Origin: Gammaproteobacteria bacterium
GTDB lineage: Bacteria > Pseudomonadota > Gammaproteobacteria > Pseudomonadales > Pseudomonadaceae
Assembly: GCA_903970465.1 (NCBI GenBank)
Contig: CAJCIO010000072.1
Coordinates: 62,001 to 126,000 of the forward strand
Direction of reading: 5' to 3'
Length of the DNA stretch: 64,000 nt
A model generated the notes under the pieces. The model was not told where the DNA came from. It worked only from the letters and a program-made list of their open reading frames with translations, and made no database searches. Positions 18,289-27,468 of the stretch are shown here, piece by piece (within the stretch, counting starts at the first letter, position 1; the number at the start of each line of letters is the position of its first letter). The position numbers were made by a program, and so were the translations under genes.

Positions 18289-21200
18289 ATGCATCTGCTC
18301 AGAACCCAGCCCGGCGGCTTTGTCCCGGACGACAGCATCGCCGACCTGGGGCAGACCCCCGCCGAGCTGGTGATTCTGTGCAGTGGCGACTCCCATCTGG
18401 CCATGCTCGCCGAGGTCGCCCAGCAGTTGCCGGACGACTACCCGACGCTGCGCCTGGCTAACCCCATGCAGGTGCAGAATCACGCCTCTGTCGACCTCTA
18501 TATCGATCAGGTACTGCGCCACGCCAAGGTCATCCTGTTGTCGTTGCACGGTGGCATCGGCTACTGGCGGTACGGCGTCGAGCAACTGCTGACACTCAAG
18601 GCCCGTGGCACACAGGTGATTCTGGTGCCGGGTTGCGATCGCCCGGACCCTGAGCTGAGTGCCCTGAGCAGCGTGCCGGCGGCGGAGGCCGAGCGGCTGT
18701 GGCATTTCCTGCGCCAAGGCGGCGTGGAGAATGCGCGCCACCTGTTCCATTGCCTGGCCGACCGCTGGCTGGGCCGCAGTGGCTATAGCTGGCAGGAGCC
18801 AAAGGCGTTGCCGCGCACCGTTGTCTATCATCCGCAAAAGCCCCAGGCCGACCTGGATTTTTGGCGTCAGCACTGGCTGCGCGAAGCGCCGGTGGTGCCG
18901 ATCCTTTTCTACCGCTCCCACCTGCAGTCGGCGAACACGGCGTTCATCGACTGCTTTTGCGAGGCATTGCAGGCGTCCGGGCTCAATCCTTTGCCCATCG
19001 CGGTCGCCAGCCTCAAAGAGCCGGCGTGCCTGAGCGCGGTCGAGGACTGGCTTGATGAGGTGCAGGCGGCGGTGATTCTCAACACCACCGGCTTTGCGCA
19101 GTCGACACCCGAAGCGCCTCATATCAGACCGTTCCGGCGCAATGTCCCGGTCATCCAGGCCATCTGCGCCCAGGACAATGAACCGGCCTGGACCGCCAGC
19201 GCTCAGGGGCTCGGCTCCCGGGACCTGGCCATGCACATTGCCCTGCCGGAACTGGACGGGCGCATCATCAGCCGGCCGATCAGCTTCAAGGACCTGGCGT
19301 GGCGCAGCGAGCGGAGCCAGTCCGATGTGGTCTGCTACCGGCCGCACCGCGAGCGCATGGACTTCGTCGCTGAGCTTGCACGGCGCTGGGCCGAGTTGGC
19401 GCGCCTGCCTAACGGGCAAAAACGCGTGGCGTTGATCCTCGCCAACTACCCGACCCGCGACGGCCGTATCGGCAACGGCGTGGGCCTGGATACGCCGGCG
19501 GCAGCACGCAATATCCTGCGCGCAATGGCCGAGCAGGGGTATCCGGTCAGCGATATCCCTGCTGATGGCACCGCGCTGATTCATGCGCTGCTGGGCGGCG
19601 TGACCAACGACCCGGACGGGCTCGACCAGCGCCCGTGCCACCAAAGCCTCGACATGGACACCTACCTGCAGGCCTTCGCACGCTTGCCGCAAGCCAATCA
19701 GGACGCGGTACGCGCGCGCTGGGGCGAGCCTGGCAGCGACCCGATGTGCCGCAACGGGCGAATGATGGTCGCTGGGCTGCGTCTGGGCTTGACCTTCGTC
19801 GGTATACAACCGGCGCGTGGCTTTCAGGTCGACCACAGCGCGGTCTATCACGACCCGGACCTGGTCCCGCCTCATGGCTACCTGGCGTTCTATTTCTGGC
19901 TGCGCCATGCCTATGGCGCCGATGCGCTGATTCACGTCGGCAAGCACGGCAACCTCGAGTGGCTGCCGGGCAAGGGCGTGGGCTTGTCCGCCGCCTGCTG
20001 GCCAGACGCCTTGCTGGGGCCGATGCCGAACATCTACCCGTTCATCGTCAATGATCCAGGGGAGGGCGCCCAAGCCAAGCGCCGCACCCAGGCGGTGATC
20101 ATCGATCACCTGATGCCGCCGCTGACCCGCGCCGAAAGTTACGGACCATTGCGCGACCTGGAACTGCTGGCCGATGAATATTATGAAGCGCAGTTGCTCG
20201 ACCCGCGGCGGGCGCTGGAGCTTCAGCGTGACATTCTCGAACTGGTGCGCGAAGCCCGTCTGGACCAGGAGTTGGCGCTGGATGCCGACGCTGAGGCAGC
20301 GGTCTGGCTGCCGCGGCTGGACACCTACCTGTGTGACTTGAAGGAGTCGCAGATCCGCGACGGCCTGCATATCTTTGGCGAGGCACCCGAAGGTCGCTTG
20401 CGCATCGATACCCTGGCGGCGTTGCTGCGTATTCCTCGTGGCGACGGCCGTGACGGGCGCGGCAGTGTGTTGCGCGCGCTGGCCAAGGGCTTCGACCTGG
20501 GGTTCGATCCACTGGATTGCGACCTCGGTGCAGCCTGGCAGGGCGGCAAGCCTTTGGCGTTGGCGCAGATCAGCGCCGAGCCCTGGCGCACCCAGGGCGA
20601 TACCCGCGAACGGCTCGAATTGTTCACCTTGCAGCTGATAGAGCAGGCGCTGCAGGGCCACCTCACACTGCCCGACGATCCCGCCTGGGAACCGACCCGG
20701 TTGATCGTCGACGAGTTGCTGACCCAGGTGGCCCCGCGTCTCGACGCCTGTGGCGCGGCCGAAATCACCGGTTTGCTGGATGCTCTTGGCGGCCGTTTCG
20801 TGCCGGCAGGCCCAAGCGGTGCGCCGAGTCGCGGGCGCCTGGACGTACTCCCCACCGGGCGTAATTTCTTTTCGGTGGACGTGCGCAACCTGCCGACCAC
20901 CACGGCCTGGCGCATCGGTTTCGCCTCGGCCAACCTCATTCTCGAACGGCATTTGCAGGATCACGGCGATCATCTGCGCCAGCTCGGGTTATCGGTATGG
21001 GGCACAGCGACGATGCGCACCGGCGGTGACGATATCGCCCAGGCCATGGCGCTGATGGGCGTGCGACCGGTGTGGGCCACGGGCAGCCAGCGTGTCGATG
21101 ACTTCGAGATTCTGCCGGTGAGCCTGCTGGACCGCCCGCGGGTGGACGTCACGCTGCGGGTGTCAGGCTTCTTCCGGGATGCCTTTGCCAACCTGATCCG

Positions 21201-22050
21201 CTTGTTCGATGCCGCCGTACAGGCTGTCGCCGCGCTGGATGAGCCGGACGATCTCAATCCATTGGCGGCGCGGGTACGTGCCGAACGCGAAGCTTTGCTG
21301 GCCGAAGGGATGAGTCTCGATCAGGCCGAGCGCCAGGCCGGGTGGCGGATCTTCGGTGCCAAGCCCGGTGCCTATGGTGCAGGCGTGCAGGGGGCTGTGG
21401 AGGGTCGTTTGTGGCAGAGCCGCGCGGACCTGGCCGAGGTCTATCTCAATTGGGGGGGCTATGCCTACGGCGCTGCCGACGAAGGCACGCCGGCGCGCCA
21501 GCAGTTCGCCACGCGTCTGGGCCAGGTGCAGGCGGTCATCCAGAATCAGGACAATCGCGAGCACGACCTCCTCGATTCCAACGACTACTACCAGTTTCAG
21601 GGCGGCATGCTCGCCGCTGCCGAGACCCTGAGCGGCCGCAGCACCGCCAGCTACCACGGCGATCACAGCCAGCCCGACGTGCCGCGCATTCGCACCCTCA
21701 AGGAGGAGCTCAACCGCGTAGTGCGTGCGCGGGCGGCCAATCCGAAGTGGATCGAGGGCGTCAAGCGTCACGGCTACAAGGGCGCCTTCGAAATGGCCGC
21801 AACCGTCGACAATCTGTTTGCCTTTGACGCCACCACCCAGTTGATCGACGATCACCAGTACGCACTGCTGGCCGATGCGTATGTGCTGGATGCCGACACG
21901 CGGCAGTTTCTCCAGCAGCACAATCCGGCGGCCCTGCGCGATATGACCGAGCGCCTGCTTGAAGCTCAGCAGCGTGGCCTCTGGGAGGAGCCGGGCGAGT
22001 ACCGTCAGGCCCTGGAAAACCTTTTGCTCGATATTGAAGAAGACGCCTGA
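18289..22050 (+). CDS. cobN: Cobaltochelatase large subunit CobN
   Basis: A 1253-residue cytoplasmic subunit that inserts Co2+ into hydrogenobyrinic acid a,c-diamide in the aerobic B12 pathway, with ATP hydrolysis by partner AAA+/VWA subunits. Typical CobN/ChlH motifs are visible: LILANYPTRDGRIGNGVGLD, LIHVGKHGNLEWLPGKGVGL and NWGGYAYG near the C-terminus. Length is normal. It starts 3 nt after cobW and ends 6 nt before the chlI-like ATPase gene, so the three form one transcript. A thousand-codon open frame on the opposite strand is only a GC-bias shadow. Confidence 0.97.
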   Translation: MHLLRTQPGGFVPDDSIADLGQTPAELVILCSGDSHLAMLAEVAQQLPDDYPTLRLANPMQVQNHASVDLYIDQVLRHAKVILLSLHGGIGYWRYGVEQLLTLKARGTQVILVPGCDRPDPELSALSSVPAAEAERLWHFLRQGGVENARHLFHCLADRWLGRSGYSWQEPKALPRTVVYHPQKPQADLDFWRQHWLREAPVVPILFYRSHLQSANTAFIDCFCEALQASGLNPLPIAVASLKEPACLSAVEDWLDEVQAAVILNTTGFAQSTPEAPHIRPFRRNVPVIQAICAQDNEPAWTASAQGLGSRDLAMHIALPELDGRIISRPISFKDLAWRSERSQSDVVCYRPHRERMDFVAELARRWAELARLPNGQKRVALILANYPTRDGRIGNGVGLDTPAAARNILRAMAEQGYPVSDIPADGTALIHALLGGVTNDPDGLDQRPCHQSLDMDTYLQAFARLPQANQDAVRARWGEPGSDPMCRNGRMMVAGLRLGLTFVGIQPARGFQVDHSAVYHDPDLVPPHGYLAFYFWLRHAYGADALIHVGKHGNLEWLPGKGVGLSAACWPDALLGPMPNIYPFIVNDPGEGAQAKRRTQAVIIDHLMPPLTRAESYGPLRDLELLADEYYEAQLLDPRRALELQRDILELVREARLDQELALDADAEAAVWLPRLDTYLCDLKESQIRDGLHIFGEAPEGRLRIDTLAALLRIPRGDGRDGRGSVLRALAKGFDLGFDPLDCDLGAAWQGGKPLALAQISAEPWRTQGDTRERLELFTLQLIEQALQGHLTLPDDPAWEPTRLIVDELLTQVAPRLDACGAAEITGLLDALGGRFVPAGPSGAPSRGRLDVLPTGRNFFSVDVRNLPTTTAWRIGFASANLILERHLQDHGDHLRQLGLSVWGTATMRTGGDDIAQAMALMGVRPVWATGSQRVDDFEILPVSLLDRPRVDVTLRVSGFFRDAFANLIRLFDAAVQAVAALDEPDDLNPLAARVRAEREALLAEGMSLDQAERQAGWRIFGAKPGAYGAGVQGAVEGRLWQSRADLAEVYLNWGGYAYGAADEGTPARQQFATRLGQVQAVIQNQDNREHDLLDSNDYYQFQGGMLAAAETLSGRSTASYHGDHSQPDVPRIRTLKEELNRVVRARAANPKWIEGVKRHGYKGAFEMAATVDNLFAFDATTQLIDDHQYALLADAYVLDADTRQFLQQHNPAALRDMTERLLEAQQRGLWEEPGEYRQALENLLLDIEEDA

Positions 22051-22056
22051 GCCCCC

Positions 22057-23097
22057 ATGACCCAAGAGACTGTCCATTTCCCCCTTGCCGCTGTAGTGGC
22101 TGCAGATTCACTCAAGCTGGCGCTGTGTCTGACCGCCATCGACCCGCAGATCGGCGGCGTGTTGATCGAGGGGCCGCGGGGCATGGCCAAGAGCACGGTC
22201 GCCCGTGGTCTGGCCGATCTGCTGGGCAGCGGTACTTTCGTGACCTTGCCGTTGGGCGCGACTGAAGATCGTCTGGTCGGCACCCTCGATCTCGATGCGG
22301 CGCTCGGCCAGGGGCAGGTGAAGTTCTCGCCCGGTGTGCTGGCCAAGGCTGACGGCGGCGTGCTGTACGTGGATGAGGTCAATCTGCTGGCGGATCCGTT
22401 GGTGGATCTGCTGCTCGATGTGGCTGCCAGTGGCCGCAACCGGGTCGAGCGCGATGGCATCTCCCATGAGCATGCGGCGCGTTTCGTGTTGATCGGCACC
22501 ATGAATCCGGAAGAGGGAGAATTGCGTCCGCAGTTGCTCGACCGTTTTGGTCTTGACGTACTGCTCGACGGGCTGCCTGAGCCCGCGCTGCGCGGCGAGA
22601 TCGTGAGGCGCCGGCTGGCATTTGACAGCGATCCCGCCGGCTTCTGCGCACAGTGGGCGGTGGCACAACAGCAGTTGCGTGAACGCTGTGCGAGTGCGCG
22701 CCAGGCGTTGGCAGCCATTCCTTTGGATGATGCGGCGCTGGACGAGATCAACCGTCGCTGTTTTGCCGCCGCCGTGGATGGCCTGCGCGCCGACCTGGTG
22801 TGGTTGCGTGCCGCCCGTGCGCATGCGGCGTGGCGCGGGGCAGTGGCAATCACCGCGGTCGATATCGACGCGGTGGCCGAATTTGCTCTGCGTCATCGTC
22901 GTCGCCAGGCCGATCCCGGCGAGCCGCCCGCAGCTACCGAGCCACCGCCGTCGTCGCCGGAGCAATCGCCCGAGAGCTCGGCGAGTGACGCAACAGCGCT
23001 TGCGCCATCGCCTGAAGGCCAATGGGGCGCCATGCCCGCGCAACCCGAGGCCGTAGGGCCGCGGCGGGACGTGCCGAGCTGGCCAAAAAAGCCCTGA
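22057..23097 (+). CDS. Chelatase AAA+ ATPase, ChlI-like (0-frame product of chlI/chlD)
   Basis: A 346-residue MoxR/ChlI-type AAA+ ATPase acting with CobN. Walker A is GPRGMAKST near residue 39, Walker B is LYVDEVNLL near residue 105, and [15 protein letters not shown] contains sensor 1 and the arginine finger region. The C-terminal ~55 residues form a Pro/Ser/Glu-rich linker. The frame ends one codon after an A AAA AAG heptamer (23085-23091), CCC TGA; a -1 slip there continues into the VWA frame and yields a 569-residue ChlD-like protein. No cobS or cobT is in the cluster, so these two forms are the likely small and medium chelatase subunits. Confidence 0.9.
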   Translation: MTQETVHFPLAAVVAADSLKLALCLTAIDPQIGGVLIEGPRGMAKSTVARGLADLLGSGTFVTLPLGATEDRLVGTLDLDAALGQGQVKFSPGVLAKADGGVLYVDEVNLLADPLVDLLLDVAASGRNRVERDGISHEHAARFVLIGTMNPEEGELRPQLLDRFGLDVLLDGLPEPALRGEIVRRRLAFDSDPAGFCAQWAVAQQQLRERCASARQALAAIPLDDAALDEINRRCFAAAVDGLRADLVWLRAARAHAAWRGAVAITAVDIDAVAEFALRHRRRQADPGEPPAATEPPPSSPEQSPESSASDATALAPSPEGQWGAMPAQPEAVGPRRDVPSWPKKP

Positions 23098-23765
23098 GCA
23101 TTCGCCCGGCCAAAGCCCTCGGGGCGGATGGCGCAAGACCCAAGGGCAGGCTGGCGCAGGGGCATCGGGGCAGGGCGCAAAGCGGTCGAGGCGAGCACAT
23201 CGCCTGGGTGACCACCTTGCGTCATGGTCGGCCGCAACGCCAAGCCGATCTGCATTGGCAGCAGCGTCACGGCAAGGCGGTCGAATTGTGGTTGATCGTC
23301 GTCGATGCTTCGGCATCCACTCGCCGTCATGGCGCTTTGAGCCATGCCAAGGGGCTCTTGGCCAGTGTCTTCGATGACGCTTATCGCCAGCGCGCGCGGC
23401 TTGCCTTGCTCACCGCCAGCGGTGCAACCCCGCAATGGCAGCGCCAAGGGCTGAAAGCCTCGGCGGCACTGCAGTCTTGGCTGGTGCAACTGGGAGCTGG
23501 CGGTGGGACGCCCTTATTGCAGGCTGTGCAGCAAGCGCGGCAGTGGCTGCGGCGTCGGCAACTGAGCCATCCTGACGAAGTGCAGCGTTGTCTGGTAATG
23601 ACCGATGGACGATTGAAGCATTGGCAGGCGCAAGAAGCGCTGCCGTGCCAGACCTGCGTGGTGGACATCGAGCGGGGCGCCATTCGGCTGAGGCGCGCAC
23701 AACTGTTGGCGGATCAGTTGGGCGGAGAATATCGACACATCGACGAGCTGTTCGAACAGCCGTGA
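23022..23765 (+). CDS. VWA domain of ChlD-like chelatase subunit (-1 frame continuation)
   Basis: This frame carries the VWA/integrin-I domain of magnesium/cobalt chelatase medium subunits: MIDAS motif [17 protein letters not shown] and a later Asp in VMTDGR. It overlaps the upstream ATPase frame by 76 bp and is offset by -1. An ATG exists at 23022 but has no convincing ribosome binding site and would give an Arg/Ala-rich N-terminus, so the natural product is more likely made by frameshifting at 23085-23091, joining codon 345 of the ATPase to [11 protein letters not shown] here (224 more residues). Independent initiation remains possible. Confidence 0.85.
   Translation: MGRHARATRGRRAAAGRAELAKKALSIRPAKALGADGARPKGRLAQGHRGRAQSGRGEHIAWVTTLRHGRPQRQADLHWQQRHGKAVELWLIVVDASASTRRHGALSHAKGLLASVFDDAYRQRARLALLTASGATPQWQRQGLKASAALQSWLVQLGAGGGTPLLQAVQQARQWLRRRQLSHPDEVQRCLVMTDGRLKHWQAQEALPCQTCVVDIERGAIRLRRAQLLADQLGGEYRHIDELFEQP
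23085..23125 (+). promoter_or_regulatory. Programmed -1 frameshift site (A AAA AAG) with downstream stem
   Basis: The heptamer A AAA AAG is in phase with the ATPase frame (CCA AAA AAG CCC TGA) and is the E. coli dnaX slippery sequence. Downstream pairing is possible between GCCCTGAG (23091-23098) and CTCGGGGC (23118-23125), or CGCCC (23103-23107) and GGGCG (23122-23126). No strong internal Shine-Dalgarno is seen upstream. Confidence 0.75.
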
Positions 23766-23822
23766 AACTTGATACCACCCGCGACCGAGGGTCAGCAGGT
23801 GGTCAAGGCAGCGCGTGTGGCG

Positions 23823-24089
23823 CTATTGCGGCATCGACCAAGGCTGCAACACGTAGCCTTTATCGCTGAGTTCAGCGCGTACCTGCTCGATCATGCCTGC
23901 CAGTTGGGCCGGATCGCAGTAGGTGCTGCGCGGTACCTGCTTGCGGTCGATGGAGGCGCAAGTGCGGTCAACCACGGTCAGGCTTAATTCACCGTTACCG
24001 TCCTGCGGCGCCCAGGCGACGCACTGGAAAGGTTGAAAAGCGTGGCCGGCGATCAGAAGTGCTTCGTTGACACGGAGCGGGGCGTTCAT
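23823..24089 (-). CDS. Conserved hypothetical protein, 88 aa
   Basis: I do not recognise this family. The product MNAPLRVNEALLIAGHAFQP is soluble, lacks a signal peptide or membrane segment, and has two cysteines (RTCASID and STYCDPAQ) plus a C-terminal helix (QLAGMIEQVRAELSDKG). GAGAGAG lies upstream of the 24089 start; the in-frame upstream codons look non-coding. It is convergent with the chelatase gene (57-nt gap) and has a long AT-rich region upstream. Codon use matches the chromosome. Confidence 0.7.
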   Translation of the reverse strand: MNAPLRVNEALLIAGHAFQPFQCVAWAPQDGNGELSLTVVDRTCASIDRKQVPRSTYCDPAQLAGMIEQVRAELSDKGYVLQPWSMPQ

Positions 24090-24405
24090 GGGGTCATCTC
24101 TCTCGTTGCCCAAGTTTGTGTGTGCTTCGCGCTATGGCGATTATCCATACTGATGCACTCAGAGCACCTGAGAGTCACAACCTGGAAATCAAATAATAAA
24201 TTTCCTTGATAACCTTATAACCCTCAATCCCTCATGCGCACTGTGGACGTTGAATAAGAAGGAAAATTCCCGAAGGCCGGTTCATGGAAATTAAGTTGCA
24301 GACAGACGGTAGCGCTAAAGCGTCAAAATAATTGTTACTGTTGCAAACAGGCGCGCCAAATACCTGTTTTAAAGCGTAATTCCCGATAGGCGCGCGGGAG
24401 ATAAC
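24090..24405. other. AT-rich intergenic region with divergent promoters
   Basis: Lies between the divergent 88-aa gene and the VpsR-like regulator. It is notably AT-rich (24180-24240 and 24320-24375) and contains a small inverted repeat CTCAG-N5-CTGAG near 24159. No coding sequence or known RNA is recognised; it may hold autoregulatory binding sites. Confidence 0.4.
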
Positions 24406-25731
24406 ATGCTGGAACTGGCACCCGTTCGACGTGTGTTGATCGTCGACCCTTGCGATGCCTGCCACAGCCTTTTGCCGGATCTGAGTGCGCATGGCTGGGC
24501 AGTCGACACCTGCAGCCTGGGCGCCGCCGGCGATATTCCTTGTGATGTCGGGATTCTGCGGCTGCGGCCGTTTCATCTGGAATGGCCCCAGGAAATCCAG
24601 GCATTGATCAGCGGCAGCACTGCGCAGTGGCTGGTGATCGTCGATGCCGATGCCTTGCGTCTGCAGGACATTGGCAATTTCGTTTGTGAATTGTTTTTCG
24701 AGTTTGTCACCCTGCCTACCGAGCCTCGTCGACTGCTCGACGCTCTGGAACGCGCCGCAGGTGGGCCTACAGCGCCCGCAATCAACGACGCCGCGGTGGC
24801 GGATGACGACTGTGATCTGGTCGGAGAGAGCCGGGCCGTGCGTGATCTGCGGCGGTTGTTGGGCAAGTTTGCCAGCACTGAATCGGCAGTGCTGATCCGT
24901 GGTGAAAAGGGCACCGGCAAAGAGCGTGCAGCGCGGCGCCTGCACCGTCAGTCCAGTCGCGGCGGACAGCCATTCGTGACGTTTTATTGCGCGCCCATGT
25001 CAGCGCAGACGTTACATCGCGAATTGTTCGGTTTCGACCGCGGCACCTTTATCAGCGCCCCCGAAGGGATGCTCGGGCGTTTGGAGCAGGCGCAAGGTGG
25101 CACGTTGTTTCTCGATACCGTCGAGGCGCTACCGCTGGAAACCCAGGCGCGATTGCTGGCCTGCCTGCAGGAAAAACGCTTCCAGCGCGTCGGCAGTCAG
25201 ACCGCATTGGACCTGGATGTGCGGGTATTGGCGGCCAGTTCCGCGGATCTCGAATCGGCGGTCGCCCAAGGGCGCTTTCGCGATGATCTGTTTTATCGGC
25301 TCAACGTATTGCAGGTGCAGACCACACCGTTGCGCGAGCGTCACGGCGATCTGGCCATGCTGGCTCAGCATTTTGCCCGTCGTTACAGTCACGAAATCGG
25401 CGTCAAGGCTTGCGGCTTCAGTGAGGATGCCTTGGTTGCCATGGCCAGGCATGCCTGGCCTGGCAATGTCCGCGAGCTGTCCAACCGCGTGCGCCGTGCG
25501 GTCATCCTCGCCGAGGGGCGGCATATCGCCTCGGCAGATCTGGGCCTCAAAAGCGCTGACACAGCGAGTGCTCCCATGGGTACGCTCGAAGAATACAAGC
25601 ACCGGGCAGAGCGCCAGGCCCTGAGCGATGTACTCAATCATCACAGCGACAATCTCAGTGCCGCAGCCAAAGTGCTGGGCATCTCAAGGCCGACGTTCTA
25701 TCGGCTCCTGCACAAGCATCAGATGCGCTGA
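24406..25731 (+). CDS. VpsR-like AAA+/Fis regulator with degenerate sigma-54 motifs
   Basis: A 441-residue protein with an N-terminal receiver-like domain (residues 1-~120; LIVDPCDACHSLL, LVIVDADALRLQ) without a clear phospho-Asp site, an AAA+ domain (~140-370) and a C-terminal Fis helix-turn-helix (NLSAAAKVLGISRPTFYRLL). Walker A is intact (GEKGTGKE). The GAFTGA loop that contacts sigma-54 reads GTFISA, and Walker B has LFLDTVEAL where the catalytic Glu is expected. In the family, VpsR of Vibrio shows the same losses and acts with sigma-70 and c-di-GMP; that role is inference here. GGGAG precedes the start. The 3' end overlaps the convergent kinase gene by 13 bp. Confidence 0.85.
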   Translation: MLELAPVRRVLIVDPCDACHSLLPDLSAHGWAVDTCSLGAAGDIPCDVGILRLRPFHLEWPQEIQALISGSTAQWLVIVDADALRLQDIGNFVCELFFEFVTLPTEPRRLLDALERAAGGPTAPAINDAAVADDDCDLVGESRAVRDLRRLLGKFASTESAVLIRGEKGTGKERAARRLHRQSSRGGQPFVTFYCAPMSAQTLHRELFGFDRGTFISAPEGMLGRLEQAQGGTLFLDTVEALPLETQARLLACLQEKRFQRVGSQTALDLDVRVLAASSADLESAVAQGRFRDDLFYRLNVLQVQTTPLRERHGDLAMLAQHFARRYSHEIGVKACGFSEDALVAMARHAWPGNVRELSNRVRRAVILAEGRHIASADLGLKSADTASAPMGTLEEYKHRAERQALSDVLNHHSDNLSAAAKVLGISRPTFYRLLHKHQMR

Positions 25732-26255
25732 TCCGCGCTCCACAGTTGCGCCACGGCAGCGATGGCGGCTGCCTCTCGCTGCGCCCATGAGCCCCGCAAG
25801 GGTGCCCACCGCTGTCGGTGCTCGCTCAGCCAGTCTTCGCAGGCATGGTAGAAGGCCTGACGCTGGCTGAGCTCAGGCTGGCAGCGCTGACCGTCCGCGA
25901 CCCAAGGGACGCCTTCTGGCGCGAGCAGCAGATGCAGATGGTATTCGCGGCTCAGCAGTTCGGGTTCGAGCCATGCCGGGCAGTCGTTAAACAGCGCGTG
26001 GCTCCAGAGCATATTGCTCAGCAGGTGAGTGTCGAGCACCAGCAGGGGAGGTTGTGCCGCACGCGCAGCGTCCTCCCGGGCCAGTTGCTCGCGGGCGATG
26101 ATCTCGATGTCGCCATAGTGGGTGTCGCGCTGCTGGGTGTCGATATATTCGCGAACATATTCCCCCAGTACAATCCCGCCGAAATGACGCTGCAGTTGTG
26201 CCGCCAGCGTGCTTTTACCCGATGATTCGGGGCCTGCCAGCACCACGATCTTCAT
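25719..26255 (-). CDS. NadR-like AAA nucleoside kinase (ribosylnicotinamide kinase type)
   Basis: A 178-residue P-loop protein (VVLAGPESSGKSTLAAQL) closely resembling the C-terminal ribosylnicotinamide kinase domain of NadR, including the GEYVREY motif and LLVLDTHLLSNMLW. It probably phosphorylates nicotinamide riboside in NAD salvage. GGAGGT lies upstream of the start. The usual neighbour pnuC (NR/NMN importer) is not in this window, and there is no DNA-binding or NMN adenylyltransferase domain, so this is the kinase module alone. Confidence 0.8.
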   Translation of the reverse strand: MKIVVLAGPESSGKSTLAAQLQRHFGGIVLGEYVREYIDTQQRDTHYGDIEIIAREQLAREDAARAAQPPLLVLDTHLLSNMLWSHALFNDCPAWLEPELLSREYHLHLLLAPEGVPWVADGQRCQPELSQRQAFYHACEDWLSEHRQRWAPLRGSWAQREAAAIAAVAQLWSADQRI

Positions 26256-26630
26256 CGCGCTGACCTCCGGGATCGGGCGCTAAAGGCCGATGCAGCAAAT
26301 TCGGCAGGGTAATCAAGCGCGAGCATGGTGTTTCCTGTGCGTAAAAGCTGGCGATTGTAACCCTTGCCGTGCTACTTAGAGCGGTGTCGCGCCATTAATG
26401 GCATTAAGCAATCATTTCGTCGCCTGGATGGTTGGCTACCCCCGGATTGGCACGCGGCGTGCTTGGTCATATTTCTGACAGTAATAATTTTACGCTTCAG
26501 AAATACTTGATTTGTTTCACATTTTTTTTATTGCCGATGATGCACACTGCTCTTGTCCGCAGGTACGCCTTAGGCGCTACGACAACTATTACCGGTCATG
26601 CCTAAGGCTGACCTGTCCCAGGGGAATACG
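26256..26630. other. Intergenic region upstream of uppP, with leader hairpin
   Basis: About 375 bases without a gene. AT-rich from 26465 to 26540 (promoter-like, on either strand). A 9-bp stem GCCTTAGGC (26567-26575) and GCCTAAGGC (26600-26608) with a 24-nt loop lies just before the uppP start and may affect its translation. Confidence 0.4.
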
Positions 26631-27461
26631 ATGGATTTATGGAGTGCCGCACAGGCTGTGATTCTGGGGGTGGTCGAGGGACTGACCGAATTTCTGCCGA
26701 TATCCAGTACCGGGCACCAGATTATCGTCGCCGACTTGATCGATTTCGGCGGTGAACGGGCCATGGCGTTCAACATCATCATCCAGCTCGGTGCAATCCT
26801 GGCGGTGGTGTGGGAGTTCCGCCGCAAGATAATGGAAATCATCACGGGCTTGCCCACCCAGCGCAACGCTCAGCGTTTCACCCTCAACCTGTTCATCGCC
26901 TTTTTGCCGGCGGTCTTCCTCGGGGTGATTTTCGCCGACCTGATCCATGAGTACCTGTTCAACCCCATCACGGTGGCGGTGGCGCTGGTGCTGGGCGGGT
27001 TTGTGATGCTCTGGGCCGAGAAGCGTCAGCACCAGGTGCGCGTCGATCAGGTCGACGACATGCACTGGACCGATGCGCTCAAGGTCGGCTGTGCCCAATG
27101 CCTGGCCATGATCCCGGGTACTTCGCGCTCCGGCTCGACCATCATTGGCGGCTTGCTGTTCGGCCTGTCGCGCAAGGCGGCCACGGAGTTTTCGTTCTTC
27201 CTGGCCATGCCGACCATGGTGGGTGCGGCGGTGTACTCCGGCTTCAAGTATCGGCATCTGTTCCGCGCCGATGACCTGCCAGTGTTCGCCATCGGTTTTG
27301 TCGTGGCGTTCATCTTCGCGATGATCGCGGTGCGCGCGCTGCTCAAGTTCATCGCCAACCACAGTTATGCGGTGTTCGCCTGGTATCGCATTGCCTTTGG
27401 CATCTTGATTCTGATGACGTGGAAGTTCGGCTGGATCGACTGGTCCAGCGCCGCAGCCTGA
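26631..27461 (+). CDS. uppP: Undecaprenyl-diphosphatase (BacA/UppP)
   Basis: A 276-residue integral membrane enzyme that recycles undecaprenyl pyrophosphate to the monophosphate carrier for peptidoglycan and other envelope polymers; overproduction gives bacitracin resistance. Conserved family motifs are [17 protein letters not shown] near the N-terminus and [10 protein letters not shown] in the middle; about eight transmembrane helices. The ATG at 26631 is chosen because AGGGG lies 8 nt upstream and the family begins at [13 protein letters not shown]. It is convergent with the YjbR gene, only 7 nt apart. Confidence 0.95.
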   Translation: MDLWSAAQAVILGVVEGLTEFLPISSTGHQIIVADLIDFGGERAMAFNIIIQLGAILAVVWEFRRKIMEIITGLPTQRNAQRFTLNLFIAFLPAVFLGVIFADLIHEYLFNPITVAVALVLGGFVMLWAEKRQHQVRVDQVDDMHWTDALKVGCAQCLAMIPGTSRSGSTIIGGLLFGLSRKAATEFSFFLAMPTMVGAAVYSGFKYRHLFRADDLPVFAIGFVVAFIFAMIAVRALLKFIANHSYAVFAWYRIAFGILILMTWKFGWIDWSSAAA

Positions 27462-27468
27462 CCGCCGA

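Noticed and set aside
17899..20973. A 1024-codon open frame on the minus strand opposite cobN
   Set aside because: Low-complexity, Arg/Gln/Ala-rich translation with no domain; it is antisense to a clear CobN and follows from GC-skewed third positions.
22057..23765. Sequencing error or disrupted gene as the reason for the chlI/chlD frame change
   Set aside because: The change falls exactly at an in-phase A AAA AAG followed at once by a stop, with -1 direction, which is better explained by recoding; an error in the A-run cannot be fully excluded without reads.
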